DNA of 41,058 bases, taken from assembly GCA_023511535.1 (NCBI GenBank), contig JAIMBK010000027.1, positions 1 to 41,058 of the forward strand. The letters are read 5' to 3'. Positions 34,356 through 41,058 of this stretch are shown one piece after another. Position numbers and translations under genes: made by a program. The stretch's first letter is position 1. Each line of letters opens with the position of its first letter. Below the pieces are notes generated by a model, which saw only the letters and a list, made by a program, of their open reading frames with translations, was not told the DNA's origin and searched no databases. The DNA comes from Armatimonadota bacterium. GTDB taxonomy: Bacteria; Bacillota; Desulfotomaculia; Desulfotomaculales; Nap2-2B.

Positions 34356-34927
34356 CGTTTTTCTTTTTTTCCAACGGACATTCCGCTTAAACGATTCCAG
34401 GCGGCAATTATTCTTCCCACCAGAAATATAATCTCGTTTGGATGGGTGAGGGCCAGTCTTTTGCCCGCCGCTTTTCCGCCGATGGTCAGGGCGGCGATGG
34501 TCCCGGTCATCAGCATATTCAGAACAACCCTTTCTGCTTCCGGCCAGCGCAGCAGGATCTGCAGGACAAGGGCAATCCCCATTGCTCCGCTGAGCGTCCC
34601 GGCAATGTCACCGATGACGTCGTTGCAGATGTTGGCTACCCGGTCGGCGTTGCGGATGAGAAAAACGCTTTCCTGGGCGCCGGCCACCTTTTTGGCCCCT
34701 TTGGCGTGAAAAGGCGCCTCTTTTGCCGCAGCCACCGAGGTGCCCACAATATCGGCGGCAATTCCAGCTAGTATAATTATAACTAAAAAAAGAAATGATA
34801 AAAATAAATTTTGTAATTTAATCGCTAAAATTTCCGATAACCAAAAAAAGGCAACCGCCAGCAGAAATGAGGTTGCCCCGATAAAAAAAACGTAACGTCT
34901 GGAAACTGTTGATTTGGTGTTCGCCAA
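34340..34927 (-). CDS. oapA: OLE-associated protein OapA (multi-pass membrane protein)
   Basis: About 195 residues with four hydrophobic segments: two near the N-terminus (VFFIGATSFLLAVAFFWLSE; FLSFLFLVIIILAGIAADIVG) and two later (GDIAGTLSGAMGIALVLQILL; NMLMTGTIAALTIGGKAAG). Between them is a conserved polar stretch, AAKEAPFHAKGAKKVAGAQE and LIRNADRVANICNDVIGD. It lies directly downstream of the OLE RNA and upstream of dxs, the position of oapA in other Firmicutes. OapA is required to bring OLE RNA to the membrane. The frame is open to 35026, but TTG 34927 is chosen because GAGGTG lies six bases upstream and the family begins there. Identification rests on context and topology. Confidence 0.85.
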   Translation of the reverse strand: MANTKSTVSRRYVFFIGATSFLLAVAFFWLSEILAIKLQNLFLSFLFLVIIILAGIAADIVGTSVAAAKEAPFHAKGAKKVAGAQESVFLIRNADRVANICNDVIGDIAGTLSGAMGIALVLQILLRWPEAERVVLNMLMTGTIAALTIGGKAAGKRLALTHPNEIIFLVGRIIAAWNRLSGMSVGKKEKRRSRD

Positions 34928-34964
34928 AAAAGACACCTCAGAATAGTCCGTAAGGATCCGGAAA

Positions 34965-35588
34965 GGTAAGTGACAGCAGGGCGGGTAAATATTGCGGCTT
35001 AAGGTCCAGCAGGCTTTCCCAGGCAATCACCGGCCGTCGCCGAACCGGCGGTTTCCCTTTCAGATTGCCTCCGCCGTTATCGCTAACGGCGGGGCTGGAT
35101 TGCCACTTAGTCCACACTGCAATCCCCGCCCTGCCCCGGTTTCCCGGACAGCCTAGGAGTTTTCCTCAACGGATAGCCTTTTTCTAGCCTCTTTTGCAGG
35201 AACGGTTTCAGCCAATGCCCGCCGGCCACGGGCCCATGAACCGGCAGTGCTTTTCCCGGACATCCACCGTTCCCACTCAAGGCAGGCTACACTGCACGCA
35301 GCTCCCCACCACATGCAGGTTCACACCTCAAGCCATAGTAATTCTGCCGGAAAGACCGGCAGCGTTCCCACGAACTTGAGTCTCCACGGGGGCGGGGTCT
35401 ACGCCCGCATGCCTTTGCGGCTCGCCCCACCCCCTTAACTCCCAGTACCAGCCCCCAACTGGGCGTTGGTAGCCAGCACCAGGAACTTCATCGATGTGCC
35501 CTTGACGGATTTTTAGGCCCGCCTTCAAAAAAGGCCTCTCCGACTAGGATACTGCGTCACTTACCGGTCCGAAGACAAGCTTTTTTAA
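34965..35588 (-). ncRNA. ole: OLE RNA (ornate large extremophilic RNA)
   Basis: A GC-rich stretch of about 600 bases without any plausible gene between ispA and oapA. Its ends close by a perfect 10-bp pairing: GGTAAGTGAC (35565-35556 on the minus strand) with GTCACTTACC (34974-34965). A promoter lies just upstream at 35595-35623. Many internal hairpins are visible, for example GCCGTTAGCGATAACGGC near 35085 and TGCCGGTCTTTCCGGCA near 35360. Length, strand, neighbours (ispA upstream; oapA and dxs downstream) and host type agree with OLE RNA, which averages about 610 bases. OLE RNA forms a membrane-bound ribonucleoprotein tied to cold, alcohol and magnesium stress. The exact ends are inferred. 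Confidence 0.87.
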
Positions 35589-35594
35589 CAAGTT

Positions 35595-35623
35595 ATTATA
35601 ACATGACTTGGCGGGGGAAACAA
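35595..35623 (-). promoter_or_regulatory. Promoter for the OLE RNA
   Basis: On the minus strand TTGTTT (35623-35618) and TATAAT (35600-35595) are 17 bases apart, with TG just ahead of the -10 box (extended -10). The start point would be near 35588, about 23 bases before the closing stem. The stretch 35624-35747 back to ispA contains nothing else recognised. Confidence 0.65.
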
Positions 35624-35747
35624 ACAACTTCTCGGGCTAAAAAAGGTGCTGCGGGCTGAACGTCTGCTGATCGCGAACATTTTAATAGTTAACCAGATGA
35701 AAGGTTCCGCCTGCAGGTTAAAGCTCGTATTTTCTTGAAGTTTTCTT

Positions 35748-36638
35748 TTAAAAATCCCTGGCGATCACGAATTTGGCCAGTTCACGCAAAAAATCCGCCC
35801 TACGGTCGAAATTTTTCAGGGCGCGGACGGCGGCGGCAACTGCCTGCCGGGCCTTTTCCTTCGCTCTGTCCAGGCCGAAAAGACCGGGATAGGTCGCCTT
35901 TTTATTCCTTTTATCGCTGCCTACCGGCTTGCCCAGCCTGGCCTGATCGCCTTCTACATCTAAAATGTCGTCTTTAATTTGAAAAGCCAGGCCCAGGTAT
36001 TCGGCGTATTCGGTCAGGGAACGGAGCACGTCGTCGCCGGCCCCCGCCAGGATGGCGCCGGAACGCACCGCCGCCCGGTAGAGCGCGCCCGTCTTGTGGC
36101 GGTGAATGTACTCCAGGGTGGCCGGATCGATCTCTTGGTCGGCAAACAGGGTATCGGCCACCTGCCCGCCGATCATCCCCCTCGTTCCGGCGGCGCCGGC
36201 AATTTCCGCGACGACGCGGAGAACCCGCGCGGAATCGGCCGGATCATCCGGAAAGTTTTTGGCCATCAGCTCAAAAGCCAGGGTAAGCAGGGCATCCCCC
36301 GCCAGAATGGCGATCGCTTCTCCAAACACCCGGTGGCTGGTCGGTTTTCCGCGCCGGAAATCGTCGTTGTCCATGGCCGGCAGGTCGTCGTGAATCAAAG
36401 AATAGGTGTGGATGAGCTCGATTGCGCAGGCCGCCGGCAGAACGCGGGCGGGTTCGCCGCCGGCCGCCTCGGCCGCCGCCATGGTCAGTACGGGACGCAG
36501 CCGCTTTCCGCCGGCAAAGACGCTGTAGCGCATGGCTTCGTGGATCACCGGGGGGTAAACTTCCGGGGGAGGAAGGTAACGCTCCAGGGTTTCGTCAATG
36601 ACGCCGGCTCTGATTTTTAATTCAGTCAGAAAATCCAT
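35748..36638 (-). CDS. ispA: Farnesyl/geranyl diphosphate synthase (IspA)
   Basis: A 296-residue trans-prenyltransferase joining IPP to allylic diphosphates. The first Asp-rich motif DDLPAMDNDDFRRGKPTSH is near residues 83-101, with the usual short-chain spacing, and the second, QIKDDILDVEGD, near 231-242. KRLRP near 47-51 binds IPP. Length is normal. The start is ATG 36638 with AAGGGGA. It follows xseB by 21 bases and precedes the OLE RNA; farnesyl diphosphate here feeds undecaprenyl phosphate and quinone synthesis. Confidence 0.96.
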   Translation of the reverse strand: MDFLTELKIRAGVIDETLERYLPPPEVYPPVIHEAMRYSVFAGGKRLRPVLTMAAAEAAGGEPARVLPAACAIELIHTYSLIHDDLPAMDNDDFRRGKPTSHRVFGEAIAILAGDALLTLAFELMAKNFPDDPADSARVLRVVAEIAGAAGTRGMIGGQVADTLFADQEIDPATLEYIHRHKTGALYRAAVRSGAILAGAGDDVLRSLTEYAEYLGLAFQIKDDILDVEGDQARLGKPVGSDKRNKKATYPGLFGLDRAKEKARQAVAAAVRALKNFDRRADFLRELAKFVIARDF

Positions 36639-36659
36639 TTTGCTTCCCCTTTTAGGTGC

Positions 36660-36905
36660 TCAGGTGTTTAAGTCCGGCGGGGAAATTTCTTTTAAGATCA
36701 GATTTCCCTTCGCGTCGGTCATTAAGATGGAAATTTTTTGTTCGGCCTCCTCCAGCTGGCGGTGGCAGAACTGCGCCAGGGAAACTCCCTCGCCAAAAAG
36801 CTCCAGGGCTTTATCCAGGGGTATTTTTCCGTTTTCCAGTTCCTTTACCACGGCCTCCAGCCTGGCCAGCGCTTCTTCGAAAGTCTGGGCTTTTTCCATG
36901 ATCAC
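36660..36905 (-). CDS. xseB: Exodeoxyribonuclease VII small subunit
   Basis: An 81-residue XseB, the small subunit that decorates XseA in exonuclease VII. Typical pattern: [50 protein letters not shown]. Two starts are possible, GTG 36905 or ATG 36899; AAGGAG lies close to the first. The tail after residue 65 is longer than usual. xseA, normally just upstream, is not present: the next gene is a radical SAM protein, separated by a G-rich repeat. Confidence 0.93.
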   Translation of the reverse strand: MIMEKAQTFEEALARLEAVVKELENGKIPLDKALELFGEGVSLAQFCHRQLEEAEQKISILMTDAKGNLILKEISPPDLNT

Positions 36906-36950
36906 CCGTTCTCCTTCAAAGCAACAATTAACTACTCAATCCAGATTTAT

Positions 36951-37000
36951 CCCCTATCCCCTATCCCCTATCCCCTAATCCCTAATCCCTAATCCCTAAT
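36951..37000 (-). repeat. Tandem telomere-like G-rich repeat B8
   Basis: On the plus strand three CCCCTAT units, one CCCCTAAT and three CCCTAAT units. On the minus (sense) strand this is (ATTAGGG)n then (ATAGGGG)n: seven G-tracts of 3-4 with loops of 3-4 bases, a canonical G-quadruplex pattern. It starts inside the last codons of the radical SAM gene (LLGIRD) and lies upstream of xseB. Confidence 0.9.
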
Positions 37001-37944
37001 AATGCCGCTCCGTTCAAATAATGAAAAAGACGCCCCTGGAAGGTGTCCAGCTCCTCCAGGCGTTCTTCAATTTTTTGTTTGACCAGCCACCAGCTTACCC
37101 CCCAGTTCGAGAAAAGCACCTGGTTGTAAGGTCCCCTGCCCACCAGGCGCTGGATGACAATCGCCGGGTCCAGGTACTCCAGAAAAACAACTACCCGGTT
37201 TACATAATCCTCCAGGGGAATGACTTGAAAGTCCCCCCGCTGGTACATCTCCCCCAGTACCGTGCCTTTGACTATATAAAGAGAGTGCAGTTTTACATAA
37301 TGCACCCCCAGGGCGGAAAGAACCTTGGCGTTTTCCACGACGTCGATTTCCTCGTCCCAGGGAAGATTTAAAATGAGGTGAACGCAAATTTCGAAGCCGC
37401 CAGCCTTAATCCTGGACACCGCGTCGATAAACTCGGCCAGCGTGTGGCCGCGGTTGATCTTTTTCAGCGTCCGGTAATTCACCGTTTGCAGGCCCAGCTC
37501 GAGATCGATGGCGACGCCCCTTTGCGCTTTGACTTCCGCCAAAAACTCCAGGTAGCGATCATTTACGCAGTCCGGGCGGGTCGAAATCGAGATGCCGACG
37601 ATGTCCTCTCCCTGCAGGGCGGCCAAAATGTTTTCCCGGAACCGGTCAAAGGGCAGGTAAGTATTGGTGAAAGCCTGGAAATAAACGATAAATTTTCTCG
37701 CCTTATAGCGTTTCCGGTAGTAGTTCCGGTTTTGTTGAATTTGCTCCGCGATGGGGAGCGTGTTGGGCAGACACTCAAACCCCGCCCCCGCCTCGTCGCA
37801 GTAAATGCACCCGCCGGTCCCCAGCCGGCCGTCCCGGTTCGGGCACGTGCCGGGCAAATTCACCGGCAGCTTGTATACTTTCTCGCCGAATTTCCGCACC
37901 AGGTGGGCGGAGTAAACGTTGTAGCGAGGTGCATGATTGGCCAT
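36982..37944 (-). CDS. Radical SAM protein, TIGR01212 family (YtqA/MnmL-like)
   Basis: A 320-residue radical SAM protein. The cluster cysteines are in CPNRDGRLGTGGCIYC (about residues 29-44: Cys, then CxxC after a longer gap, as is typical of this subfamily). It also has YFQAFTNTYLPFDRFREN, ISTRPDCVNDRYLEFL, DLELGLQTVNYRTLKKINRGH and VHLILNLPWD. In Bacillus, YtqA (MnmL) is reported to act with MnmM in tRNA wobble uridine modification; no mnmM is seen adjacent. The start is ATG 37944 with AGGGAG. It follows rtcB by 18 bases, so both RNA-related genes may be co-transcribed. Confidence 0.92.
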   Translation of the reverse strand: MANHAPRYNVYSAHLVRKFGEKVYKLPVNLPGTCPNRDGRLGTGGCIYCDEAGAGFECLPNTLPIAEQIQQNRNYYRKRYKARKFIVYFQAFTNTYLPFDRFRENILAALQGEDIVGISISTRPDCVNDRYLEFLAEVKAQRGVAIDLELGLQTVNYRTLKKINRGHTLAEFIDAVSRIKAGGFEICVHLILNLPWDEEIDVVENAKVLSALGVHYVKLHSLYIVKGTVLGEMYQRGDFQVIPLEDYVNRVVVFLEYLDPAIVIQRLVGRGPYNQVLFSNWGVSWWLVKQKIEERLEELDTFQGRLFHYLNGAALLGIRD

Positions 37945-37955
37945 CGCAAAGGCTC

Positions 37956-37970
37956 CCTACCCCTAATCCT
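37956..37970 (-). repeat. G-rich telomere-like repeat B9
   Basis: CCTACCCCTAATCCT on the plus strand, covering the end of rtcB (last residues KGKD) and the 18-base gap to the radical SAM gene. A short, single-unit member of the G-rich family. Confidence 0.4.
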
Positions 37971-39384
37971 TGCCTTTAATCACGGCCAGCGGGCGCAGGC
38001 GCGCCACTTTTCTGGTGATGTCCAGGGAGGCCAGCGTATCCACCACTTCTTCGATGTCCTTATAGGCGGGCGGGGCCTCATCCACCAGTTCTTTGTAGTT
38101 GCGGCTGTTGTAGAGGACCTCGCCCATGCTTTCTTCAAACTGCTCTTTGGTAATGGTTTTCGCGGCGGCGTTCCGGGAAAGGGTTCTTCCCGCCCCGTGG
38201 TTGACCGAAAAGAAAGTTTCCTTTGCTTTCGGCGTGCCCACCAGCACGTAAGAGGCCGTTCCCATGCTGCCCGGGATGAGCGCCGGATGGCCGGTGCGGG
38301 CGAATGCCGGGGGATTGTCGGGGTGGCCGGCGGGCAGTGCCCTGGTGGCGCCCTTGCGGTGCACCAAAAGGCGCGACCCGCGGTGGTCTTCCCACTTGGC
38401 GATGTTGTGGGCCACGTCATAAACCAGGCGCATGCCCAATGAACGGGGCGATTCTCCCAGAACGTCGGAAAAGGCCTGGATAATGTCGTGCATGATGATC
38501 TGCCGGTTGGAAAAGGCAAAGTTGACCGCGCAGGCCATCGCTGCGTAATAATCTTTTCCTTCTTGAGAGTTGACGGGAGCGCAGGCCAGCCCCTTGCTGG
38601 GCAAGTTTAGCTTGTATTTTTCCGCGGCCTGTAGCAGGCTTTTGGAATAGTCGGTGCAGATCTGGTGGCCGAAACCGCGGCTGCCGGTATGGATCATGAC
38701 CGTCAGCTGCCCCCGGAAAAGACCGAAAGCGTCGGCCAAGGCCTGGTCGTATATTTCGGTGACTTCCTGGATCTCGATAAAGTGATTGCCCCCGCCGAGC
38801 GTGCCCAGCTGACCCGCTCCTCTGGCGACGGCTTCGCGGCTTACCGCGCCCAGGTCCGCTCCGGCCAGAAAGCCGTTTTCTTCGATATATTCCAGATCCC
38901 GGCTTTCGCCAAAGCCCTGTTCAATAACCCCCTTTACGCCGGTATGCACCACCCGTTCGAAGATTTCCCGGGTAATTCCCTTGTGGCGCCCTTTTTTGCC
39001 TACTCCCGTAGGCACGTATTCCTCGATTTTTTTCATGATCTGCCGCAGCACCGGCCGGTCGAAGGCGCGGGCCGGCAGGCTGCTCCGGACCAGCCGGACG
39101 CCGCAGTTGATATCCATGCCCACCGCACCGGCGGAGATGATTCCGTCTGCGGTACTGGCCATTACTCCCCCGATGGGCAGCCCGAACCCTTCGTGAATGT
39201 CCGGCATGCCGATTACCGGATCAACCACTCCGGGAAGCTGAGCGGCATGGACGAGCTGCTCCAGCGCCTTGTCCTCGTCCAGGTACGAAACAAGCGCCGG
39301 GCTGACAAACACGACGGCGTCCACTTTCATTCCCGGCTGGCGGGCGATTCTGTACCGGTTAAGTCCTTCGGAAATTAATTTCAT
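37963..39384 (-). CDS. rtcB: RNA-splicing ligase RtcB
   Basis: A 473-residue RtcB, a GTP- and Mn-dependent RNA ligase joining 2',3'-cyclic phosphate (or 3'-phosphate) to 5'-OH ends. Conserved segments: GMPDIHEGFGLPIGGVMAS, GAVGMDINCGVRLVR (metal Asp, Cys), GTLGGGNHFIEIQ, MIHTGSRGFGHQ, and the guanylylated His region SVNHGAGRTLSR. Length is normal. No rtcA, archease or rtcR is present nearby. The start is ATG 39384 with GGGAGAGG. Probably RNA repair; target unknown. Confidence 0.96.
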   Translation of the reverse strand: MKLISEGLNRYRIARQPGMKVDAVVFVSPALVSYLDEDKALEQLVHAAQLPGVVDPVIGMPDIHEGFGLPIGGVMASTADGIISAGAVGMDINCGVRLVRSSLPARAFDRPVLRQIMKKIEEYVPTGVGKKGRHKGITREIFERVVHTGVKGVIEQGFGESRDLEYIEENGFLAGADLGAVSREAVARGAGQLGTLGGGNHFIEIQEVTEIYDQALADAFGLFRGQLTVMIHTGSRGFGHQICTDYSKSLLQAAEKYKLNLPSKGLACAPVNSQEGKDYYAAMACAVNFAFSNRQIIMHDIIQAFSDVLGESPRSLGMRLVYDVAHNIAKWEDHRGSRLLVHRKGATRALPAGHPDNPPAFARTGHPALIPGSMGTASYVLVGTPKAKETFFSVNHGAGRTLSRNAAAKTITKEQFEESMGEVLYNSRNYKELVDEAPPAYKDIEEVVDTLASLDITRKVARLRPLAVIKGKD

Positions 39385-39556
39385 GGGAACCTCTCCCGTG
39401 AAAAGGTTCGGGCCGGAGGATTTATAGCTTTCAAAAATTGTAACACGCGGGAAAGGGGGAAGTAAAGTATAATGGACCCGGAAATTTAAACAGCAAAAAC
39501 GGAGAGGCTAAGAACCGGGTATCTGTTCGCTGAACCGGGAGATCCAGGTATTTCCA

Positions 39557-39598
39557 GGTTTCATCTCGTCACATCTGGTGAATTTTTTAGATGAAACC
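39557..39598 (+). promoter_or_regulatory. Inverted repeat upstream of the DUF3231 gene
   Basis: A 10-bp inverted repeat, GGTTTCATCT (39557-39566) and AGATGAAACC (39589-39598), with an inner TCAC/GTGA pairing and a T6 run in the loop region. It ends 40 bases before ATG 39638. A TATAAT-like box lies upstream at about 39468. It could be an operator or a leader hairpin. Confidence 0.45.
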
Positions 39599-39637
39599 TC
39601 TTCAAACTATAAAAAAGCAAAAAGGGAGAGCGAAAAG

Positions 39638-40153
39638 ATGGTTCAAATTGGTAACTTTCATCTTGGAAGGGCCGAGGCAGCCAAAGCGCCTATTCTTGAT
39701 GCCGGAGAAGCTTTTTTACTGTGGGATCACCTGGTAAGCAGGTATGACGTCATCGAACAAACGCAGATTTATCAGAACTTTGCTCATGATCCCGATCTGA
39801 AGCTGATCCTCCTGAAGGGCCTCTCGGCCACCCTGGAAAAACAGGTCGACAGGCTGGAGGCCGAGATGAATACATTCAAGCTGCCCCTGCCATCCAGACC
39901 ACCAAAGAGTGTCCGCATCGAAGCCAACAGCGGAGTATTGGAAGACCGTTTCATATTTAAAGAGGTCTTCACCGGGATCCAGAACTTTTTAGATAACCAT
40001 ACCCGTACTGTTCGTTCTCTTGTAACCAATGATCCATTACGTAAAATGTTCATTGATTTTGCAAAAGAAGAACTGGACTTATTTGATAAGTTTGTGAAAT
40101 ATGGTAAATTGAAGGGATGGCTGCAAACCCCTCCTCTGCTCTATACGAGCTAA
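39638..40153 (+). CDS. DUF3231 family protein
   Basis: About 171 residues, all-helical, of the DUF3231 family found in spore-formers and distantly like CotF-type helical bundles. Typical pattern: EAFLLWDHLVSRYDVIEQTQIYQNFAHDPDLK, then LEKQVDRLEAEMNTFKLPLPSRPP and FAKEELDLFDKFVKYGKLKGWL. The frame is open from 39578, but ATG 39638 is preferred because GGGAGAG lies eight bases upstream. No signal peptide. A hairpin terminator follows at 40290. Function unknown; a spore or stress role is inferred only from family distribution. Confidence 0.85.
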   Translation: MVQIGNFHLGRAEAAKAPILDAGEAFLLWDHLVSRYDVIEQTQIYQNFAHDPDLKLILLKGLSATLEKQVDRLEAEMNTFKLPLPSRPPKSVRIEANSGVLEDRFIFKEVFTGIQNFLDNHTRTVRSLVTNDPLRKMFIDFAKEELDLFDKFVKYGKLKGWLQTPPLLYTS

Positions 40154-40289
40154 CCGCCGCCCGGGTAGATTAATTGACCCCCCCAATTTTACCGGGCCGG
40201 AAAAAGGGAATATCACCAGCCGCCACAAACCGAATAAAGGCTCAATTTAGGTTCTTCTCCCGTTAAATTTCCCGCTAAAAAATTAAGAA

Positions 40290-40308
40290 GCCCCGCCTAA
40301 GGCGGGGC
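40290..40308. terminator. Bidirectional intrinsic terminator
   Basis: A perfect 8-bp G/C stem, GCCCCGCC and GGCGGGGC, with a three-base loop. CTTTTC follows on the plus strand, and TTCTTAATTTTTT on the minus strand. It can end transcription from the DUF3231 gene on the left and from genes on the right. Confidence 0.8.
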
Positions 40309-40336
40309 CTTTTCGAAAAATAAATGGTGCGCAGGG

Positions 40337-40455
40337 GTGGGTTATCCGCGAGGATGCGGTAAGGAGAACATTGAGGTAGCCGGGCTGAACCATATCCGCG
40401 TTCACGATCTTCGACACACGGCAGGTTCCCTCCTGCTTGAGGCCGGGTATTGGCC
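40337..40455 (+). pseudogene. Tyrosine integrase, C-terminal fragment
   Basis: The plus-strand frame reads VAGLNHIRVHDLRHTAGSLL and then LEAG, the H-x-L-R-H motif of the catalytic domain of phage-type tyrosine recombinases. It then loses similarity at about 40450. The upstream Arg and downstream Tyr boxes are absent. The matching N-terminal part lies next to it on the opposite strand. Confidence 0.7.
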
Positions 40456-40461
40456 AGCCCT

Positions 40462-40710
40462 TCCTGTAATTCGTAAGCGGTCAGGTTATAAAATTGCAAT
40501 TGACCTACAACCGGAACCAGCCTTTTTACATGCCAGCTATAAGTTTCGTGTGTCCTTTCTTCAACCGTTTCTTTAATCCTTTCCAGCCAGTTTTTCAGGT
40601 AATCAGCGACGGTCATCGCCAAAGCCGCCGGGCCGCGCTTTTGCTTTAAAGTGAGATGCAATTCGGCAGCCCTTTGTTGGGCCTCGGTTTTGGTTCCATA
40701 GAAAAACGCA
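40462..40710 (-). pseudogene. Tyrosine integrase, N-terminal fragment
   Basis: The minus-strand frame reads FYGTKTEAQQRAAELHLTLK (the AP2-like arm-binding part) and TVADYLKNWLERIKETVEER with THETYSWHVKRLVPVVGQL (the SAM-like core-binding domain), and ends near TAYELQ. It is in the opposite orientation to the C-terminal fragment at 40337-40455, so the integrase has been split by an inversion. No catalytic residues remain. Confidence 0.7.
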
Positions 40711-40755
40711 ACAAGGAGCGGGCTTCAAGGTAAAACCGGGACATCAAAACCGGGT

Positions 40756-41058
40756 TCAGTTCGCCTTTCGTTCAGCATTGTCAAGCGCCGCAAGAAATTC
40801 CTCCAGGCTTCTCGCTTTCACCGCCCGGCGGTGAAGCATTTTAAGTGTTCCCATGTCTTGAATGGCCCGTAACTTTTCTACCACCTCACCTGGATAACAG
40901 CCGGTGTTCTCCTCCAGGGCCTCAATGATTGCCTCAATCCGGTCCTCACGCAAGCCCTTTTGCAGCCCCTGGTCAATCCACTTCTCCCGGATGCCGTCAA
41001 ACAGCGGGGATGCTTCCATCTTGCTCACCTCGATAATCTTTAAAATTAACTCTTTCGC
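40756..41058 (-). CDS. C-terminal part of an Rpn/YhgA-like PD-(D/E)XK protein (partial)
   Basis: The frame is open through the window edge, so the N-terminus and nuclease core lie outside. Visible are KELILKIIEVSKMEASPLFD, GIREKWIDQGLQKGLREDRIEAI, and a helical tail with CYPGEVVEKLRAIQDMGTLKMLHRRAVKARSLEEFLAAL. This tail pattern is common in Rpn-type recombination-promoting nucleases and in related PD-(D/E)XK transposase-like proteins. Assignment by C-terminal pattern only. Confidence 0.55.
   Translation of the reverse strand, partial: AKELILKIIEVSKMEASPLFDGIREKWIDQGLQKGLREDRIEAIIEALEENTGCYPGEVVEKLRAIQDMGTLKMLHRRAVKARSLEEFLAALDNAERKAN

Noticed and set aside
35194..35528. Short frames of 61-66 codons on both strands within the ispA-oapA gap.
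   Set aside because: They fall inside the structured OLE RNA, overlap each other on both strands, and lack ribosome sites and recognisable motifs.
36951..37000. The tandem CCCTAAT array as a real telomere or a contaminating eukaryotic end.
   Set aside because: It is only 50 bases, imperfect, embedded between bacterial genes, and one of nine related sites in the window.

Overview
The window reads as chromosome from a moderately GC-rich, endospore-forming Firmicute of the Peptococcaceae/Desulfotomaculales kind (Pelotomaculum or Desulfotomaculum-like). This is inferred from spo0A, spoIVB and spoIIM, from the gene order ispA-dxs-tlyA-nadK-argR-recN-spoIVB-spo0A, and from an OLE-type large RNA, which is known mainly from anaerobic or extremophilic Firmicutes. 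Almost every gene is on the minus strand, so transcription mostly runs right to left.

Positions 1-8073 hold a type IV pilus locus: three tandem prepilin genes, pilC, pilT and pilB. An insertion sequence with a frameshifted transposase lies between the pilins and pilC. The 322-base gap upstream of pilC carries a promoter, a c-di-GMP-I (GEMM) riboswitch-like aptamer and an intrinsic terminator. PilB has an N-terminal double MshEN motif of the c-di-GMP-binding type. A GAF-GGDEF diguanylate cyclase follows at 8807-9979, flanked by two paralogous coiled-coil genes. Together these suggest one c-di-GMP circuit that controls pilus gene expression and the assembly motor.

Positions 10700-13100 are a decaying accessory patch: remnants of a CHASE2/class III adenylate cyclase and of an HD-GYP protein, a Uma2-type nuclease-fold protein and a nucleotidyltransferase-like protein.

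Positions 13290-31384 are mostly housekeeping and sporulation: aroB, aroK, deoB, xerD, a DUF362 ferredoxin-like protein, spoIIM, DUF3866, an M20 peptidase, a MraY-like transferase, a GT2 glycosyltransferase, a SteB/SteA pair, spo0A, spoIVB, recN, argR and nadK.

Positions 31486-36905 carry tlyA, dxs, oapA, the OLE RNA, ispA and xseB. The OLE RNA (about 34965-35588) fills an 820-base non-coding gap between ispA and oapA. It has its own promoter and a perfect 10-bp pairing of its two ends. This RNA-protein system is the most striking object in the window.

The right end has a YtqA/MnmL-like radical SAM protein, rtcB, a DUF3231 gene on the plus strand, scrambled integrase remnants and the C-terminal part of an Rpn-like protein that runs off the window.

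Two dispersed repeat families sit in the gaps: a telomere-like G-rich family (GGGATTAGGGG variants, nine sites) and a GGCACAAAG palindromic family (three sites). No rRNA, tRNA or CRISPR array was recognised.
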